Shown: one piece after another, positions 22,074-25,783 of the stretch
Layout of the letters: the number at the start of each line of letters is the position of its first letter
Position numbering within the stretch: the first letter of the stretch is position 1
Origin: a virus
Direction: 5' to 3' (one strand)
IMG/VR virus record: IMGVR_UViG_3300024301_000084
Span: 1-25,783 of that record
DNA length: 25,783 nucleotides
Made by a program: the position numbers and the translations under genes
The notes under the pieces: generated by a model
What the model was told of the DNA's origin: nothing
The model's input: the letters and a program-made list of their open reading frames with translations, nothing else
The model's database searches: none

Positions 22074-24023
22074 ATGGCGAGAAAAGTTCAAATTACCGAT
22101 AATTGGATGAGCACTGTGAGTAGCCCGACATATAAATTGTCGCTATATCTTGTGCATCCTGATGTTTGGAATGAACCACTTACACTAATGCAATACACTG
22201 ATGATTTAAGTGATCTGAGACGAGGTGGCAAGGCGGTTTTAATTGCAGAAAATGGTGTAACTACAGAATATGCTATTGATAATTTAACTATAATGAGTTT
22301 TTATGGACCTAGTCCAGATTCAGGTTCAGTACAGAGTGGTGTATTTCAATTTAATTTAACTGAGCCATTAGGATTTAAATTATTAAATAGAATTCTAAGA
22401 TATTCAACAGCATTTAACTTTAAAACAATACAACATGCACTATATGTTTTAAAAGTAGAATTTATGGCAAGAGATCCTGAAACGAGCAGACCAATCAAAT
22501 ATCCCGGTGAATTTTTCTATAGTTTACAAATAAAACAAATTCAAGCACAAGTTACAGAAATGGGAACACGTTATAATATTATTGCTCATAACGTTCCTAA
22601 AACTGCTTCCAGTTTATGTACTTTGAAAATGCCTGTAAAAATTCCTAATGTAAAAAAAGTTAATGATTTATTAACATCATTAGAAAAAGCATGTAATGAA
22701 GCAGAAGTAAAATTAAGAAAAGATGCAAAGATTCAAGATCCAAAGAGTAATCACAAATGGAAATTTGTATTAGATGATAGTGTAAAATTTACAGTAACAC
22801 AAAGAATTGATATACCACAAAATCCCGACGGGTCTGGACATAAAATATTCAGTGAAAAGTTTGATTTAGGTTCTCAAAGTTATGCATCAACAGGTAATTC
22901 GGGTAGTGCAGGTGGACAAAATAGAAAATTATCTGACGAAACATCTGTTGATGAGTTTATTACTGTAGGGTCTAATGTTGTAGACTGGCTACAACAAGAA
23001 CTTACAAAAAACGTTCCTGCGTTTGCTCAACTTAATAAAAAACAAAGGCAAGCAACAGATAATATTTTAAAATCACACATAACTGTTACTCCTAATGTAA
23101 CATATGGATCTGCAACTGATCAATACACAAACACTCAAGAGCGAGTAATTACTGTAACAGTAGGTATAGGCAATACATATGCTACTCCACAAACTACACC
23201 AAAAGCACAGGAAGAAAAAGTTAATAATAGAGAAAATCAAAAGAAATGGTTTGCAGAAATGCCTATTACTAAAAGATATGATTATCTTTACAGTGGATTA
23301 AACACAGAAATTTTAAGTTTTAATATGAATATTGAAGCAATGTTATATTCTGCGATGGATCCAGCAGCTGGATTAAATTACGCATCTGAAAAGGAATCTA
23401 AAGTTCCTACTAATCCTACTCCTGTTACAGTCGGTAGCGCAGAAAGGTTAACGAACCAAGATGGAATCCCTACAACAGATTATAGAGAAAGAAAAGGAAA
23501 TACAAGAGGGTTTGCTACATTCCTAAGTGAAATACCTGCTTCTAATCAACAAATGTTTGAAAACATGGCATATACATATCAAATGTCATCAGCATCATCT
23601 CAGCAATTAAACGAAGCTCAAGGCAAAGATACTGGAAGTTTAGATGCTTTAGCAGATTTAGAATTTAAACACAGGGATTTAGATTTTCAACAAATTGAAT
23701 TAAAAATTAAAGGTGATCCGTTTTGGATGGGTACACCTGGTGTAAAAAGAACAGAATCTGTCATTGCAGCGGATGCATATTTAATGACTGATAGTCTAAT
23801 TCTATTAACAAACTATATGCCAACACAGGTTACTGGTAGGAATTTTACTTATGAATATCAAGGAAAAGGCGAGTTTGACATTGCTGCCAGCGGAGTATAT
23901 GAAGTAAGATCAATACAAACCGAGATGAGTGGTGGTGAATTTATACAAACTTTAAAATGTTTTAGAAACAGAAATATTAGTTCTTATCTTTTACAAAATG
24001 AAATGGAGGTTAGAAGATCATGA
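22074..24023 (+). CDS. Probable baseplate hub protein (gp27-like position)
   Basis: 649 aa. The place directly before the spike gene is where a hub protein is expected; T4 gp27 has 391 aa. The N-terminus has SPTYKLSLYLVHPDVWNEP and long beta-strand patterns. Residues about 405-440 read KRYDYLYSGLNTEILSFNMNIEAMLY, and IELKIKGDPFWMGTPG lies near 560. The C-terminus (GVYEVRSIQTEMSGGEFIQTLKCFRNRNI) resembles the final strands of hub proteins of the gp27/gpD type. The middle is Thr/Gln/Ser-rich. There is no clear ribosome site ahead of the ATG. It overlaps the spike gene by 4 nt (ATGA). The hub call is inferred from position and pattern. Confidence 0.6.
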   Translation: MARKVQITDNWMSTVSSPTYKLSLYLVHPDVWNEPLTLMQYTDDLSDLRRGGKAVLIAENGVTTEYAIDNLTIMSFYGPSPDSGSVQSGVFQFNLTEPLGFKLLNRILRYSTAFNFKTIQHALYVLKVEFMARDPETSRPIKYPGEFFYSLQIKQIQAQVTEMGTRYNIIAHNVPKTASSLCTLKMPVKIPNVKKVNDLLTSLEKACNEAEVKLRKDAKIQDPKSNHKWKFVLDDSVKFTVTQRIDIPQNPDGSGHKIFSEKFDLGSQSYASTGNSGSAGGQNRKLSDETSVDEFITVGSNVVDWLQQELTKNVPAFAQLNKKQRQATDNILKSHITVTPNVTYGSATDQYTNTQERVITVTVGIGNTYATPQTTPKAQEEKVNNRENQKKWFAEMPITKRYDYLYSGLNTEILSFNMNIEAMLYSAMDPAAGLNYASEKESKVPTNPTPVTVGSAERLTNQDGIPTTDYRERKGNTRGFATFLSEIPASNQQMFENMAYTYQMSSASSQQLNEAQGKDTGSLDALADLEFKHRDLDFQQIELKIKGDPFWMGTPGVKRTESVIAADAYLMTDSLILLTNYMPTQVTGRNFTYEYQGKGEFDIAASGVYEVRSIQTEMSGGEFIQTLKCFRNRNISSYLLQNEMEVRRS

Positions 24024-25237
24024 GCTATACTATACAAACCGGCGGTAAACGAATTCAAAGCAATGTTAAACAAAGTGATACCACTGGTAGAAATATTATC
24101 ACTGGAAATTATGTAGGAACTGTTTCAGAGCATTATGATTCATTACATACTGGAAGAATAGGTGTGGTTATTCCTGAATTTGGCACTGATGATTCAGTTA
24201 TTGTTTTATTAGTAACACCATTTGGTGGTGTTACAGAAGCATTAGATTCCGGAAAACAACCGGATGTGTTTGGTAATGATGAAGAAGGATCCGGCGGTAC
24301 TCCTAAAAGTTATGGTATGTGGCCACAACCTCCTGCGATCGGTACAGAAGTTCTTGTTGCGTTCACAGCAAGTAGACGTGAGGGATTTTTAATTGGTAGT
24401 TTTATAAGCAAAGATAGAAATCATATGATGGGAGGTCGTGCTAGTGCTGAAAGTTTCGATGGAACTATCCAACCAGTTGGTGAAAAAAATCCTTATGACC
24501 TAACAGGTGGAACAATCAAACCAAAAGACGAAGTATTTGCTGATACATTAAAAACACAAGGATTAGAAGAAGATTACAGCCGTGGTCATAGTGGAAGTAG
24601 TGCAAGGCGAGAAACACCGAGCCGTGTTTTTGGAATTACAACAAGGGGCGGACACGTCTTCACAATGGATGATGGAACAGCCGAAGATGCACTAAGTCGT
24701 AATATTAGAATCAGAAGTCGCGGCGGCGCACAGATACTAATTGATGACACCAATGAATTTGTATTCATAACTAATCATAAAGGTAATGCTTGGATTGAAA
24801 TAGATGCGGATGGTCGAATTGATGTGTACAGTCAAAATGACATTAGTTATCATTCTGAAGGTGATTTTAATGTACACGCCAAGGGAAGAATTAATATGGA
24901 AAGTGATATTGGTATTAATATTAGAAGTACCGGTAGTGATGGTGTCAAAGTCGATGCAACTACTGCAGACGTTGATGTGTTCGCTGGTAATGATTTTCAA
25001 ATACAAGCGGCAGTAAACGGAAATGTAAAGGCGGGAGGCAACTATAAAGAAACTGCTAACCGTATTGATATGAATGGTCCACCCGCCACTGATGCCAGTA
25101 GAATTATTACAAAAGAATTAGTCGGAAATAAAAATATATTAAAGAGTGCAGCTACCCGAGTTCCTGAACATCATCCTTGGAAAGGTGCAAGTACCATAGA
25201 AGAAACATTTGAGACAGCAAAAGGTAATACTGCATAA
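24020..25237 (+). CDS. gp5: Baseplate central spike protein gp5-like, without lysozyme domain
   Basis: 405 aa (T4 gp5: 575). An OB-fold domain (about 30-135) shows VGTVSEHYDSLHTGRIGVVIPEFG, PQPPAIGTEVLVAFTAS and EGFLIGSFIS, as in gp5 and VgrG. A linker follows. Then comes a spike beta-helix (about 200-345) with VgrG-like repeats: GITTRGGHVFTMDDG, GAQILIDDTNEFVFI, GNAWIEIDADGRIDVYSQNDI and SEGDFNVHAKGRINMESD. The lysozyme domain that T4 gp5 carries between these parts is absent. A separate lysozyme-fold gene follows directly with 1-nt overlap (TAATG), as if the domain were encoded apart. Confidence 0.9.
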   Translation: MSYTIQTGGKRIQSNVKQSDTTGRNIITGNYVGTVSEHYDSLHTGRIGVVIPEFGTDDSVIVLLVTPFGGVTEALDSGKQPDVFGNDEEGSGGTPKSYGMWPQPPAIGTEVLVAFTASRREGFLIGSFISKDRNHMMGGRASAESFDGTIQPVGEKNPYDLTGGTIKPKDEVFADTLKTQGLEEDYSRGHSGSSARRETPSRVFGITTRGGHVFTMDDGTAEDALSRNIRIRSRGGAQILIDDTNEFVFITNHKGNAWIEIDADGRIDVYSQNDISYHSEGDFNVHAKGRINMESDIGINIRSTGSDGVKVDATTADVDVFAGNDFQIQAAVNGNVKAGGNYKETANRIDMNGPPATDASRIITKELVGNKNILKSAATRVPEHHPWKGASTIEETFETAKGNTA

Positions 25238-25783
25238 TGGCAACTTATAATCTTCCTAATACAATAAGAGATAAAGATTTAATTGAGTTTGATCTGTTTA
25301 CAGTAAAAGACTCGAGCTTGGTTAACGATAAGAAAATTTTACAAAATCTTGAAGCAAGTTCTAGTTTAATTAATACGATTCTAAGAGAAAAAAAGTGGCG
25401 AGGCTACTCTTATATAGAAAATGGTGTTAGAAAAATTGGATATGGATTAACAGCGGGCTCAGAATCAGACGGGTTATCAGAAATTCAATCATATGGTTAT
25501 TTTATAGAAGATTTCAAACAAAAAGAAAGAAACTTTAAAAAGTTATTACCGCTTAATTATATTTCACAATCATGCTATGATGCATTATTAAGTTTGTATT
25601 ATTATACAGGAACAATAAAAACTATTGGATCTGAATCTAGACGTTTTGATATCAATGATTATGTGATAAATGAAAAATGGCAATATATCGCTAGTATACT
25701 TGTATTAACGAATGATAATAGAACTATTAGACAATTAGAGGCAAGTATAATGATGCTCGCTGATTATGGAAGTCAAAAAGACA
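25237..25783 (+). CDS. Lysozyme-fold (GH24-like) protein, truncated by window edge
   Basis: 182 codons visible, 3' end outside. Residues 48-125 follow the T4-lysozyme layout: ILREKKWRGYSYIENGVRKIGYG, then EIQSYGYFIEDFKQKE and QSCYDALLSLYYYTG, which matches the DAL-f-xN-G helix. Against the GH24 triad E-x8-D/C-x5-T this protein has E51-x8-I60-x5-K66. The Glu is kept, while Asp and Thr are replaced, and the usual His after GxG is Leu71. E61 might compensate. The protein could be a weak lysozyme or a structural domain docked on the spike. It begins inside the stop of the spike gene (TAATG). Confidence 0.6.
   Translation, partial: MATYNLPNTIRDKDLIEFDLFTVKDSSLVNDKKILQNLEASSSLINTILREKKWRGYSYIENGVRKIGYGLTAGSESDGLSEIQSYGYFIEDFKQKERNFKKLLPLNYISQSCYDALLSLYYYTGTIKTIGSESRRFDINDYVINEKWQYIASILVLTNDNRTIRQLEASIMMLADYGSQKD

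Noticed and set aside
24737-25006. 89-codon minus-strand frame within the spike gene
   Set aside because: It is opposite the repetitive beta-helix coding region, with no ribosome site or family features.

Overview
The window looks like a piece of a T4-like myovirus genome. A nearly complete T4-order head module is present: portal gp20, two small genes in the gp67/gp68 positions, protease gp21, scaffold gp22 and major capsid protein gp23. It is joined to the recombination pair gp46/gp47, the late sigma factor gp55 and a baseplate module. The DNA is AT-rich and tightly packed, with many 1-14 nt overlaps. The short gp23 and a late-promoter-like TAAATAC element fit marine T4-like phages, such as those of SAR11 or other AT-rich alphaproteobacteria. 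The host is inferred, not shown.

Layout. Minus strand, 1-13665: a truncated large PKD-domain tail or adhesin protein, a small fibre-like protein, gp23, gp22, gp21, a very acidic protein, a small basic protein and gp20. Upstream of gp20 lie two large proteins (834 and 779 aa) that appear to be diverged paralogues with tape-measure character. Plus strand, 13740-14788: a gp26-family baseplate or tail-assembly chaperone. It ends at a canonical -1 slippery site, and a 74-codon extension without a usable start follows in the -1 frame. Minus strand, 14775-19959: a small protein of unknown function, a 450-nt gene-free stretch with a strongly structured putative RNA, a GIY-YIG protein, a 64-aa protein, gp46, gp47 and gp55. 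Plus strand, 20056-25783: an HxGH nucleotidyltransferase, a gp48-like tube cap, a gp53-like wedge protein, a large probable hub protein, a gp5-like spike without lysozyme domain, and a separate truncated lysozyme-fold protein.

How it works together. gp55 sits behind a perfect consensus host sigma-70 promoter (TTGACA, 17 nt, TATAAT), so gp55, gp47, gp46 and downstream genes are probably made early. gp55 would then direct transcription from the TAAATAC elements found 22-50 nt before the first gene of several structural transcription units. gp20, gp21, gp22 and gp23 with the acidic protein build and mature the prohead. The gp26-like chaperone and its frameshifted form probably assist assembly of the hub and the tape-measure-like proteins. 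gp48, gp53, the hub and the spike form the baseplate.

The most interesting signals are the frameshift fusion, the structured RNA, the tandem tape-measure-like paralogues, a possible capsid-targeting peptide on the nucleotidyltransferase, and the spike-linked lysozyme fold lacking standard catalytic residues.
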